Shown here piece by piece: positions 46,212-53,906 of a stretch of DNA of 64,000 nucleotides (within the stretch, counting starts at the first letter, position 1; the number at the start of each line of letters is the position of its first letter). The DNA comes from Gammaproteobacteria bacterium (GTDB taxonomy: Bacteria; Pseudomonadota; Gammaproteobacteria; Burkholderiales; Rhodocyclaceae). The notes beneath the pieces were generated by a model. The model did no database searches, was not told the origin of the DNA, and saw nothing but the letters and a program-made list of their open reading frames with translations. The stretch is taken from contig JAHJVE010000017.1 in NCBI GenBank assembly GCA_018828385.1, positions 62,001-126,000 of the forward strand, written 5' to 3'. The position numbers and the translations under genes were made by a program.

Positions 46212-49200
46212 TCAGTCCTTGCATTTCCCTTCGGCTGCCGGCCGGTTGGCAATCAGCGGGCGCAGGGCTGGCTCCATCTCCTTCATGATCTGCACGGGCA
46301 GGGCCGAGGTGAAATCGTAGGCAGCCGCCTTCGCGCCAGGAACGAAGGCGGTGACGACACCGTAGAAACGGTCGCCGATGTAGAAGGCAAAGGTCGCGGC
46401 GCGGTTCATGACCTTGGCGCTGCGCACGCCGCCGTCGGCGCCGATGACCTTGGAACGGTGGTCGCCGGTACCGGTCTTGCCGCCCATGGCCAGCGGCTGT
46501 TCCTCGTGGTCGCGGTAGGTATCCTTGATGCGCCGGGCGGTACCGCTGTTGACGACGCGGAGCAGCGCGCGCCGGGTGACCTGGGCGACCTCGGCCGGCA
46601 TGACCCGCTGGCCGGCTTCGATTTCGCGCTGCAGGCGGGTTTCGAAGGGTGTATCGGTGGCGAAGCGGAGTTCGTCGATGCGCACCGTCGGCCGGCGGAT
46701 GCCGTCATTGACCACGATGCCCATGAGTTCGGCGAGGGCGGCCGGGCGGTCGGCCGAGCTGCCGATCGAGGTGGCCAGCGAGGGCACCAGATGCTCGAAG
46801 GGGTAACCCAGGCGGCGCCATTCCTCGGCAATGCGCTCGAAGGCGGCAACTTCGACGATGATGTCGATCCGTACCTGCTGGGCATGCTTGAAGCGTGTCG
46901 AAAACAGCCATTTCGAGGCGGCGCGGCGGGCTTCGATGCTGGCCGGGACGATGTCCTTGAGCGTCGCTTTCGGCTCGGCCTGCAGGTGGCGGACCAGCCA
47001 CAGCTCAAGCGGATGGACGCGGGCCAGGTAACCCTGGTCGGCCAGGTCGTACTGGCGCGTGGCATGGGTGTCGAACAAGCGGCGCAGGCTGGCCTCGCTG
47101 CCCGCCCGGTCACCCAGGCGCTGGCGCATGAAGGCGGCGAAGCCGGCGAAATCGCCCTGCGGCCGCACGCTCAGGTAGGCGGCGGCCTGCGCCGACGGCC
47201 GCGACGGCACCGAGTCGCTGAGCACTTCGAGGCGATCGGCCGGCGCCACGTCACGGTATTTGTGCCAGTAGGTGCGCAGGAAACCCAGGCCTTCGCGCTC
47301 GGCGAAGCGGTTGAGGAAGGCCTGGCGGGCCTCTTCGTCGTCCTTGTCGCGCAGGCCGCGGGCCGGGGCGTCGACGGCTTCGTAGGCGTGGTAATGGACG
47401 ACGTCGTGCATGATGCGCACGAAAGCCAGATTGACCGACTGTTCGAGGGCTTCGGCGACGCTTGGCACCTTGCTGTCGTCATCGTGCTTGAAGTTGCCGA
47501 AGCGGTGGATGCCGCCGCCGGTGAAGAAGGTTTCGCCCGGGTTGGCCGAATAGCGGCGCTCCATGGCCGCTTCGAGCAGTGCTTCGAGCGTTGTTTCGGG
47601 CTTGGTGCGCAGGATGTCGATGGCCCAGTTGCTCAGGCGGTCGGCCGGGTGTTGCTTGAGCTTGGCCAGTTCTTCCGGTGACGTCTGGCTGTAGCGCTTA
47701 TGCAGGTCGGCGACGACGAGCAGGTAGGACACCAGGGTGCGGAATTTGGCGCTGGAGCCGAGATCGAGCTTGGTCCCGGCGTTGATGTCGAGCGGCTGGT
47801 CGAGGTTGTCGGCCTGGATGCGCAGGACGTTGGCAGTCGGCGTGCGCTCGTAAAGGGTCAGGCTGTAATTGACCTGTTTGGGGTCGCCTCTGGCCAGAAG
47901 GCGGGATTCCCTGAGGCCAGCACAGGCCAGGAAAGCCGGGTCGGCGAGACGGTTGAGAATGCGCGTTACCGCTTGCTGGCTGGGGCCGTCGAGGGTGCTG
48001 TGCACGGTCAGGTCGTAGCGGTCGAGGGCGTAGAGGTTTTCAACGTTGAGCAGTTCGCTCAGCGTGCCGCGGATTTCGTTGACGGCCTTGCGCTTGACGA
48101 AGGAGACCTCCTCGTCCGGCCGGGCCTGGCGGGCCGGGCTGATGTGCACGAGGAGGGCGGCTTCGCGCAGGTCGGCGGGGATCAGCTGGTCGTCGGCAAG
48201 CAGGCGGATGTAGCTGTCGGTCAGCGCGTTGAGGCGCCCGGTGCTGTCGCCGAGCAGGCCGGACGGCCGGCGCTGGGCAACGAACAGGGAGAGGGCCTGC
48301 TTGAAGGCCTTGGCGCGTTGTGTCAGATCGGCCTTGGGGTCGGCCAGCAGTTGGTTGGCGCGGGTGAAATCGCGGCCGTACCAGGCCCACAGGCCATCAC
48401 CGATGCCATTGACTTCGCCGTAGCCGGGAATGCCGCCGAGCGGCACCGAATTGACGAAGTCGAGGACGATGCGATGGCGGGCCGGCAGGTTTTCTTCGCC
48501 GTCCAGGTAGGCGCGTAGCGCCGCCGACATCATCTGGTGATATTTGTCCTTGACGTCGTGCGTCCGCCCGCCGGGCGAATGGCGGAATTTTTCGATCTGC
48601 GTCGCCAGTGTGCTGCCGCCGGCCCGACCGCCACCGAGGCCGACGTGGCGCATGGTTTGGGCGGCCGCTACCCAGGTCAGCCGGCCCCAGTCGATGGCGG
48701 GGTTGCGGCGCGGCGAGCCGGAATCGAGTAGCTCGCGGTTTTCGATGAAGAGCAGCGCTTCGACCAGCACCGGCGGAATGGCCTCGAAGCTGGCGTATTG
48801 CTGGCGCGGATACTGGCTATCGTAAAGGGCTTCGTCGTGGTGGTCGAGGATGGTCAGGCCGGCCCGGGATTTCTCGCGGTAAATGGGGAAATGGCCGCGT
48901 CCGACAATGGCGCGGAAGCCCTGTGACTGGCGGGCCTGGGCGGTGACGGTGAAACCGGCAGTGGCCAGGCGGGGCAGGAAACTGTTGATTCGGGCATAAC
49001 CAAGGCGTTGCTCGTAGGGGCCGGCGCCGGGTAGCCAGATGTCCTTGTCGGCGCCCGGCTCGACCGTCCACGTCGATGTCTTGGCCCGTTTGGCGAAGAG
49101 GCTCGCCTGCAGGAAGGATTCCTCCATCTCGACCCAGGCTACGCCGGCCAGGATGGTGCAGATAATGCCGAGGCCAAGCAGCAGATGGAATTTCCAGCGC

Positions 49201-49250
49201 TTTGGCCGGGCCTGGAGGAGATAAGCTTGGTGCGGATCTAAGCGGGGCAT
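46212..49250 (-). CDS. Large class A PBP-like protein (transglycosylase-transpeptidase)
   Basis: A 1012-residue membrane protein with one N-terminal anchor (FHLLLGLGIICTILAGVAWV), a GT51 region (EALLFIENRELL; GGSTLATQIEKFRHSPGGRT), and a transpeptidase domain with SxxK in LGSSAKFRTLVSY and KTG in MGGKTGTGD. The GT51 catalytic motif reads ENRELL instead of the common EDxxFxxH, and the chain is longer than typical PBP1 proteins. The active-site Ser and KTG suggest transpeptidase or carboxypeptidase activity. It could also be a specialised peptidoglycan enzyme. Confidence 0.85.
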   Translation of the reverse strand: MPRLDPHQAYLLQARPKRWKFHLLLGLGIICTILAGVAWVEMEESFLQASLFAKRAKTSTWTVEPGADKDIWLPGAGPYEQRLGYARINSFLPRLATAGFTVTAQARQSQGFRAIVGRGHFPIYREKSRAGLTILDHHDEALYDSQYPRQQYASFEAIPPVLVEALLFIENRELLDSGSPRRNPAIDWGRLTWVAAAQTMRHVGLGGGRAGGSTLATQIEKFRHSPGGRTHDVKDKYHQMMSAALRAYLDGEENLPARHRIVLDFVNSVPLGGIPGYGEVNGIGDGLWAWYGRDFTRANQLLADPKADLTQRAKAFKQALSLFVAQRRPSGLLGDSTGRLNALTDSYIRLLADDQLIPADLREAALLVHISPARQARPDEEVSFVKRKAVNEIRGTLSELLNVENLYALDRYDLTVHSTLDGPSQQAVTRILNRLADPAFLACAGLRESRLLARGDPKQVNYSLTLYERTPTANVLRIQADNLDQPLDINAGTKLDLGSSAKFRTLVSYLLVVADLHKRYSQTSPEELAKLKQHPADRLSNWAIDILRTKPETTLEALLEAAMERRYSANPGETFFTGGGIHRFGNFKHDDDSKVPSVAEALEQSVNLAFVRIMHDVVHYHAYEAVDAPARGLRDKDDEEARQAFLNRFAEREGLGFLRTYWHKYRDVAPADRLEVLSDSVPSRPSAQAAAYLSVRPQGDFAGFAAFMRQRLGDRAGSEASLRRLFDTHATRQYDLADQGYLARVHPLELWLVRHLQAEPKATLKDIVPASIEARRAASKWLFSTRFKHAQQVRIDIIVEVAAFERIAEEWRRLGYPFEHLVPSLATSIGSSADRPAALAELMGIVVNDGIRRPTVRIDELRFATDTPFETRLQREIEAGQRVMPAEVAQVTRRALLRVVNSGTARRIKDTYRDHEEQPLAMGGKTGTGDHRSKVIGADGGVRSAKVMNRAATFAFYIGDRFYGVVTAFVPGAKAAAYDFTSALPVQIMKEMEPALRPLIANRPAAEGKCKD

Positions 49251-49487
49251 GAGTCTGGGGGGCGGAGCTTTATGGGTCTGTCAGGCGAAAACCCTGTCCG
49301 GTACAGTGTTTTTATCACCGGAGGGGCAGTGCCATCGTAACCCGTTTGGGTGATCGTGCAAGCAGTGTGTCACGGTAAATCGCCAGCTATTTTGCAATGC
49401 TTCGCGCATTTTTGTCGCCAGGGGCGGGCGCTCGGGGTTACGGCCATTCCGATTGGCCTCCGGGTAGTAAAACGAGGGGAAAAGACA

Positions 49488-49526
49488 TTTCAATTTTGGC
49501 TGTTTTTTCCGGTTGACCGTAGCAAT
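49488..49526 (+). repeat. Dispersed repeat, full copy near consensus
   Basis: TTTCAATTTTGGCTGTTTTT is followed by TCCGGTTGACCGTAGCAAT. It lies between divergent genes and is the cleanest copy in the window. Confidence 0.95.
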
Positions 49527-49579
49527 CAGGCTTTTTGTGGAAAGTCGGCGGGGTGGATGTTTAATTTATTTAATTTTGC

Positions 49580-49595
49580 GCGCAGAATGGTGCGC
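49580..49595. promoter_or_regulatory. HipB operator candidate 1
   Basis: Perfect inverted repeat GCGCA-N6-TGCGC. It is one of three such sites upstream of hipB, at 40- and 85-base spacing, close to whole helical turns. Confidence 0.6.
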
Positions 49596-49619
49596 ATAGA
49601 CTATTGTTTATATTATTGT

Positions 49620-49635
49620 GCGCAATATAGTGCGC
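49620..49635. promoter_or_regulatory. HipB operator candidate 2
   Basis: Perfect inverted repeat GCGCA-ATATAG-TGCGC, 40 bases after site 1. Confidence 0.6.
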
Positions 49636-49704
49636 GTAGTGTATTTGTTGTTTTGTAATATTTAGCGTCGAAATATGCGCGTTATTTTCCTATATTGATA
49701 CAAC

Positions 49705-49720
49705 GCGCGTATTTGTGCGC
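49705..49720. promoter_or_regulatory. HipB operator candidate 3
   Basis: GCGCG-TATTTG-TGCGC, four of five arm pairs symmetric, 85 bases after site 2 and 16 bases before the hipB start. A half-site ATGCGCG also lies near 49675. Confidence 0.55.
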
Positions 49721-49736
49721 TCTATGGAGACTTGAT

Positions 49737-50054
49737 ATGCAGACCAGTCATACGCTAGCTGAACTCGAAGCGGTCTTGGGCGAGCAGGTCAAAAAGCTTC
49801 GGCTGAGCCGAAATATCGACCAGACCCTGCTCGCCGAGCGGGCCGGGATCAGCCGGCGGGCGCTGCAGAACCTCGAGGCGGGGACGGGTTCCAGTGTCGC
49901 CAGCCTGCTCTCCGTAGTCAGGGCACTTGGGCGGGAAGACTGGCTAAGCCTCCTCGCGCCGACCACCACCATCAATCCCCTGACGATGGTTCGCGCCCGC
50001 CGCGAACGGCAGCGAGCGACCTCCGTTCGACCCAAGTCGCCGCCGGAAAATTAA
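49737..50054 (+). CDS. hipB: HipB-like antitoxin (HTH_3 repressor)
   Basis: A 105-residue DNA-binding protein with an Xre-type helix-turn-helix (LRLSRNIDQTLLAERAGISR; RALQNLEAGTGSSVASLLSV). Its C-terminal tail is basic and Pro-rich. ATG 49737 has GGAG eight bases upstream. It lies four bases before hipA. In HipBA modules the antitoxin blocks the kinase and represses its own promoter, which fits the palindromes upstream. Confidence 0.88.
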   Translation: MQTSHTLAELEAVLGEQVKKLRLSRNIDQTLLAERAGISRRALQNLEAGTGSSVASLLSVVRALGREDWLSLLAPTTTINPLTMVRARRERQRATSVRPKSPPEN

Positions 50055-50058
50055 CGCC

Positions 50059-51381
50059 ATGGCCACCCCTCCCAAGCCCCGTCGACCCCGCGCCGCGCCG
50101 TACAAACACGTCGACCGCGTCGAAGTTCATCTCTGGGGCCAGTTGATGGGCGCCGTCGCCCTCGATCCGGCCTATGGTTTCTACGCCTTTGCCTACGCGC
50201 CGAGCTTCATCGCCAAAGGGATCGAACCCTCGCCCCTGCGTATGCCGCTGCGCGAAGAGCCCTACATCTTTACCGACTTGCCGCGCGAAACCTATAAGGG
50301 CTTGCCCGCGCTGCTCAGCGATGCGCTCCCGGACGACTTCGGCAACGCCCTGATCAACAAATACATGGCCGACCGCGGTATTCCGGCTAATCAGGTATCC
50401 GAAATCGACCGGCTGGCCTACATGGGCAACCGCGCGATGGGGGCCATGGTTTTCAAGCCGGGCCGTGGGCCCATCCGCCAGAAACCGACGCCCATCGAAC
50501 TGAGCGACCTGGTCAGCGAAGCGCGCAAGGCCGTCGCCGGGACGATAGAAGACGACGAGCAGACCGATGCCGCCCTGCGCAGCATCATCGACGTCGGCAC
50601 CTCGGCCGGCGGCGCGCGTGCCAAGGCCGTCATCGCCTGGAACCGGACGACCAACGAAGTGCGCTCCGGGCAGTTCGAAGCGGGCGATGGCTTCGAACAC
50701 TGGCTGCTCAAGTTCGACGGCATCGGCAAAGACCTCGAACTCGGCGCCTCGGGTGGTTACGGCCGCATCGAGCAGGCGTACTACCTGATGGCCAGGGCGG
50801 CCGGCATCGAGATGATGGAATGCCGGCTGCTCGAAGAAAACGGCCGCGCCCACTTCATGACGCGCCGCTTCGACCGCGAAGACGGCGCCGTCCGCCACCA
50901 CATGCAAACCCTGTGCGCCATGGACCACCTGGATTACAAGAGAAAGGGCACCAACGCCTACTCACAACTGTTCCTGGTCATGGACAAACTCGGGCTGCCC
51001 TACGAGCAAAAGGAAGAAGCCTTCCGGCGCATGGTCTTCAACGTCATGGCGCGCAACTGCGACGACCACACCAAGAACATCTCGTTCCGGCTAAAGGCCA
51101 ACGAAACCTGGGCCCTGTCCCCGGCCTACGACATCACCTTCGCCCACAACCCGGCCGGGGAATGGACCAACCAGCACCTCATGTCGGTCAACGGAAAGTT
51201 CAAGAACTTCAGCGAAGCCGACCTGCTGGCCGAAGCCGACCGTTTCAAGATCGGCACGGCGCCCCGGGTGATCAGAAAGGTCAGGGAGGCCATCAAAAAC
51301 TGGCCCGAGTTTGCGCGGGAAACCGGGGTGCCTGAGGCGGAGATTGGGAATATTGGAGGGCAGCATTTGCTGCTCTTCTAA
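50059..51381 (+). CDS. hipA: HipA-family serine/threonine kinase toxin
   Basis: A 440-residue HipA-type kinase. The N-terminal couple_hipA region (VHLWGQLMGAVAL; LPDDFGNALINKYMADRGI) is followed by the kinase core with a Gly/Ser loop GTSAGGARAKAVI, catalytic NCDDHTKN and the metal-binding Asp in SPAYDITF. HipA kinases of known function phosphorylate tRNA synthetases such as GltX and slow translation; the target here is not known. All catalytic motifs are intact. Confidence 0.9.
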   Translation: MATPPKPRRPRAAPYKHVDRVEVHLWGQLMGAVALDPAYGFYAFAYAPSFIAKGIEPSPLRMPLREEPYIFTDLPRETYKGLPALLSDALPDDFGNALINKYMADRGIPANQVSEIDRLAYMGNRAMGAMVFKPGRGPIRQKPTPIELSDLVSEARKAVAGTIEDDEQTDAALRSIIDVGTSAGGARAKAVIAWNRTTNEVRSGQFEAGDGFEHWLLKFDGIGKDLELGASGGYGRIEQAYYLMARAAGIEMMECRLLEENGRAHFMTRRFDREDGAVRHHMQTLCAMDHLDYKRKGTNAYSQLFLVMDKLGLPYEQKEEAFRRMVFNVMARNCDDHTKNISFRLKANETWALSPAYDITFAHNPAGEWTNQHLMSVNGKFKNFSEADLLAEADRFKIGTAPRVIRKVREAIKNWPEFARETGVPEAEIGNIGGQHLLLF

Positions 51382-51709
51382 GGTCGTCAAAACGAGGTGA
51401 GTGGACCTGTCCGCCTCTTGTGCTTGAAGATTGGAATTCTTAGCGGGTTTGTGAGTGGTCAGGCTTCGCGGGCTACATGCAAATCTGGCGGCTTTGATGC
51501 GTACGTCTGGTATGAAGCGCAACTGTAAACTGTGTCGAATAAATTTACAGTATCAAATAAGAATGATCTAGTGCAAGCATATATATTCAATATCATGTTG
51601 ATTGCATGTAATAAAATATATGAGGCTTATTTTTTGCTTATGAGTTACAACTTCTTCGTAATGGGCTGCATTGATCTCGAGCTATCTTGATATAAGAGGG
51701 GTAATACTC
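51382..51709. other. AT-rich intergenic region, no gene seen
   Basis: 328 bases between hipA and the PEP-CTERM gene. The second half (51530-51690) is clearly AT-rich compared with flanking genes, and may hold the promoter of the PEP-CTERM gene. I see no RNA gene or convincing ORF. Confidence 0.7.
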
Positions 51710-52567
51710 ATGAAAACACTAAAGCAACATCTTTTCAGTCTGGCATTATTGGCCATGCTGGTGCCTGGGCTGGCCAGCGCTGCAACCGTATCCGTCGTTG
51801 GAAGCCGTGGCGAACTATCCACTATTTCATCTGCATTCAGTTCGTATGGAGACACCGTTACGCAATATGGCGATTGGGCCTCATTGAGTACCAGTCAGCT
51901 GAACTCGATTTTTTCCTCCGACGTAGTTTGGGAGGGTGATATTTTCAATCCCTTGTCACCCGACGTTCAAGCGCGGATGATCGGATATGTTCAAGGTAAC
52001 GGCGGTCTGTTTCTCACGGCAGAGCGTCCTTGTTGCGACCTTCACAACGATAGCCTGCAAGTCGTCGGGCGTACCTTGACTGGTGACAATGGTCTTCTTG
52101 TTGGAAATCTCGGGTTTGATCTCTACAACCATGTTTTTTCCTCTAGCCCAACCACGATCCTCACCTCGCCCAATGACATTCGCGGTCAAGCTGCACTGCA
52201 CAATGGCCCCGGACGTGTTCAGCCAACAGATGGCATTTCTAGCGATGCCTGTTTCATTATTTCTGAAGGCACTACTTGTACCGCTGCTGCGTGGGGTCCG
52301 GATGCGCTAGTTGATCCATTTGGGCGCCTAGTGATCTACGGAGATATTAATAGTCAGCCGTCGCTGGTGGGTGAATATAGCGGAGAACAGTTTGAAAACA
52401 TTCGCCAATTCCTTCTCGCAGGATTTACTGGTGGCAATGACGTTTGTATAAACAACCCAAATTTGCCGGGGTGCACAGGTAACAATGTTCCAGAACCCGG
52501 TACCTTGATCTTGACCGCTCTGGGGTTCGTCGCTCTAGCGCGTCGCCGTACTAAGAGTCAGGATTAG
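51710..52567 (+). CDS. PEP-CTERM sorting domain protein, secreted
   Basis: A 285-residue exported protein with signal peptide (LFSLALLAMLVPGLASA), an extracellular Ser/Gly/Asn-rich domain, and a C-terminal sorting signal: VPEPGTLILTALGFVALARR. Such tails are targets of exosortase/archaeosortase-like enzymes (EpsH) and mark proteins linked to exopolysaccharide or biofilm. No exosortase is in the window. ATG 51710 follows AGGGG. Base use is AT-richer than neighbours. Confidence 0.92.
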   Translation: MKTLKQHLFSLALLAMLVPGLASAATVSVVGSRGELSTISSAFSSYGDTVTQYGDWASLSTSQLNSIFSSDVVWEGDIFNPLSPDVQARMIGYVQGNGGLFLTAERPCCDLHNDSLQVVGRTLTGDNGLLVGNLGFDLYNHVFSSSPTTILTSPNDIRGQAALHNGPGRVQPTDGISSDACFIISEGTTCTAAAWGPDALVDPFGRLVIYGDINSQPSLVGEYSGEQFENIRQFLLAGFTGGNDVCINNPNLPGCTGNNVPEPGTLILTALGFVALARRRTKSQD

Positions 52568-52595
52568 TCAAACAGCAGATTCGGATAGCAGTTGG

Positions 52596-52621
52596 AAAAC
52601 CGGGGTAACCCGGTTTTTTTT
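52596..52621 (+). terminator. Terminator of the PEP-CTERM gene
   Basis: A 9-bp stem AAAACCGGG/CCCGGTTTT with loop GTAA ends in a run of T residues. Confidence 0.9.
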
Positions 52622-52669
52622 GGGGTGCCGCTGGCGCCACAGATTTGCGTGAGCCAATCAAATCTATGG

Positions 52670-53389
52670 TCAGCCCTTGACGTGCAGCCCGCATTCCTTG
52701 GTTTCCGGATTCTCCCACCACCATCTGCCGGCACGGACATCCTCGCCCGGTGAGATGGCGCGGGTGCAGGGGGCGCAGCCGATGCTGGGGTAGAACTTGT
52801 CGTGCAGGGCGTTGTAGGGCACGTCGTTTTGCTTGATGTAGGCCCAGACTTCCTTTTCGGTCCAGTCTGACAGCGGATTGAATTTCTCCAGGCCGTTGCC
52901 TTCGTCGTACTCGCGGAAGGGCAGGCCGGTGCGGGTGGTGGCTTGCTGGGCGCGCAGGCCGGTGATCCAGGCGCGTTTGCCAGCCAGGGCGCGTTTGAGC
53001 GGTTCGACCTTGCGGGCGTGGCAGCAGGCCTTGCGTAGCGTCACGGAGTCGTAGAAGCCGTTGATGCCGTGGTTGCGGACGAAGGCTTCGACTTCTTCGG
53101 CTTGCGGGAAGTAGATTTTGAGCTTGAGGCCGTAGTGTTTGCGCAGGGCGTCCATCAGGTCATAGGTTTCGAGCGGCAGGCGGCCGGTGTCGAGGCTGAA
53201 GATTTCGATGGGCAGCTTGGCCTTGACGATGAGGTCGGTCAGCACCATGTCTTCGGCGCCCAGGCTGTTGGCGAAGGCGGCGGTCGACCAGTTGGCGGCA
53301 ATGTCGGCGAGCAGGGCTTGCACGGCCTGGGTCTTGGTGGCGACGCTGGCGGTCAGTTCGGGGGTGATGTTGAGCAGGCTGGGGGACAT
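52670..53389 (-). CDS. cysH: Adenylylsulfate (APS) reductase, CysH type with 4Fe-4S cysteines
   Basis: It reduces APS to sulfite with thioredoxin. The 239-residue protein has the PAPS-reductase fold, the iron-sulfur cysteines KACCHARKVE and SIGCAPCTRA (CC and CxxC), marking it as an APS rather than PAPS reductase, and the catalytic C-terminal ECGLHVKG. ATG 53389 is the family-like start; the frame extends upstream 38 codons with no support. It is the downstream end of the sir-DUF934-cysH cluster. Confidence 0.93.
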   Translation of the reverse strand: MSPSLLNITPELTASVATKTQAVQALLADIAANWSTAAFANSLGAEDMVLTDLIVKAKLPIEIFSLDTGRLPLETYDLMDALRKHYGLKLKIYFPQAEEVEAFVRNHGINGFYDSVTLRKACCHARKVEPLKRALAGKRAWITGLRAQQATTRTGLPFREYDEGNGLEKFNPLSDWTEKEVWAYIKQNDVPYNALHDKFYPSIGCAPCTRAISPGEDVRAGRWWWENPETKECGLHVKG

Positions 53390-53396
53390 GATGTTC

Positions 53397-53906
53397 CTAG
53401 GCGCGGCGGCGGAATTGGGGTTGCGGCTGGGTGGTCGAGGCCTGGTAAGCATCGCTGAAGGTGCTGAAGCCGGCTTCGATGGCGTAGACCGCGTTCTTGC
53501 CATCTTTCAGCGCATAGCTGTCGAAACCGACGCGCTGCATGTAGAAAAGCTGGTCGTGCAGCACGTCGCCGACGGCGCGCAGTTCGCCTTGATACTTGTA
53601 GCGCTGGCGCAGCAGGCTGGCTGTCGAGTAGCCGCGGCCATCGACGAATTTCGGGAAATTGACTGCGATGACGATGAAGTAGTCGAGATCGGCGGCAATG
53701 TCCTCGACGCGCTCATCGGACTGGATGAGCAGGCCGATGCGCTTGTGGCAGGAGATGATTTCGGCCTTCCGCGCCTGCCAGACGGCGAGCGGGAAGATGA
53801 CGTCGCCGGCCGGCAGGGCGACCGTTTCCGGCGTTTCGCCTTCAGCGATTTCGAGCGTTTTCCAGGTGTCGACCGTAGCACTGCCTTGTTTGATCAGTTG
53901 CGCCAT
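53397..53906 (-). CDS. DUF934 protein associated with sulfite reductase
   Basis: A 169-residue protein (segments LAVWQARKAEIISCHKRIGL; VIAVNFPKFVDGRGYSTASL). DUF934 genes sit beside sulfite/nitrite reductase genes in proteobacteria and are thought to aid the reductase, but the role is not shown. It overlaps sir by one base and is followed by cysH after seven bases. A near match to the repeat core (TGCTACGGTCGAC) lies at its start. Confidence 0.88.
   Translation of the reverse strand: MAQLIKQGSATVDTWKTLEIAEGETPETVALPAGDVIFPLAVWQARKAEIISCHKRIGLLIQSDERVEDIAADLDYFIVIAVNFPKFVDGRGYSTASLLRQRYKYQGELRAVGDVLHDQLFYMQRVGFDSYALKDGKNAVYAIEAGFSTFSDAYQASTTQPQPQFRRRA

Larger units (their letters stand above)
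49251..49736. other. Intergenic region with repeat copy and hipB operators
   Basis: No convincing gene lies in this 486-base stretch between the divergent PBP-like gene and hipB. The left part is ordinary GC-rich sequence. It then holds a full copy of the dispersed repeat (49488-49526), followed by an AT-rich stretch (about 49555-49735) with repeated TGCGC palindromes. Confidence 0.8.
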
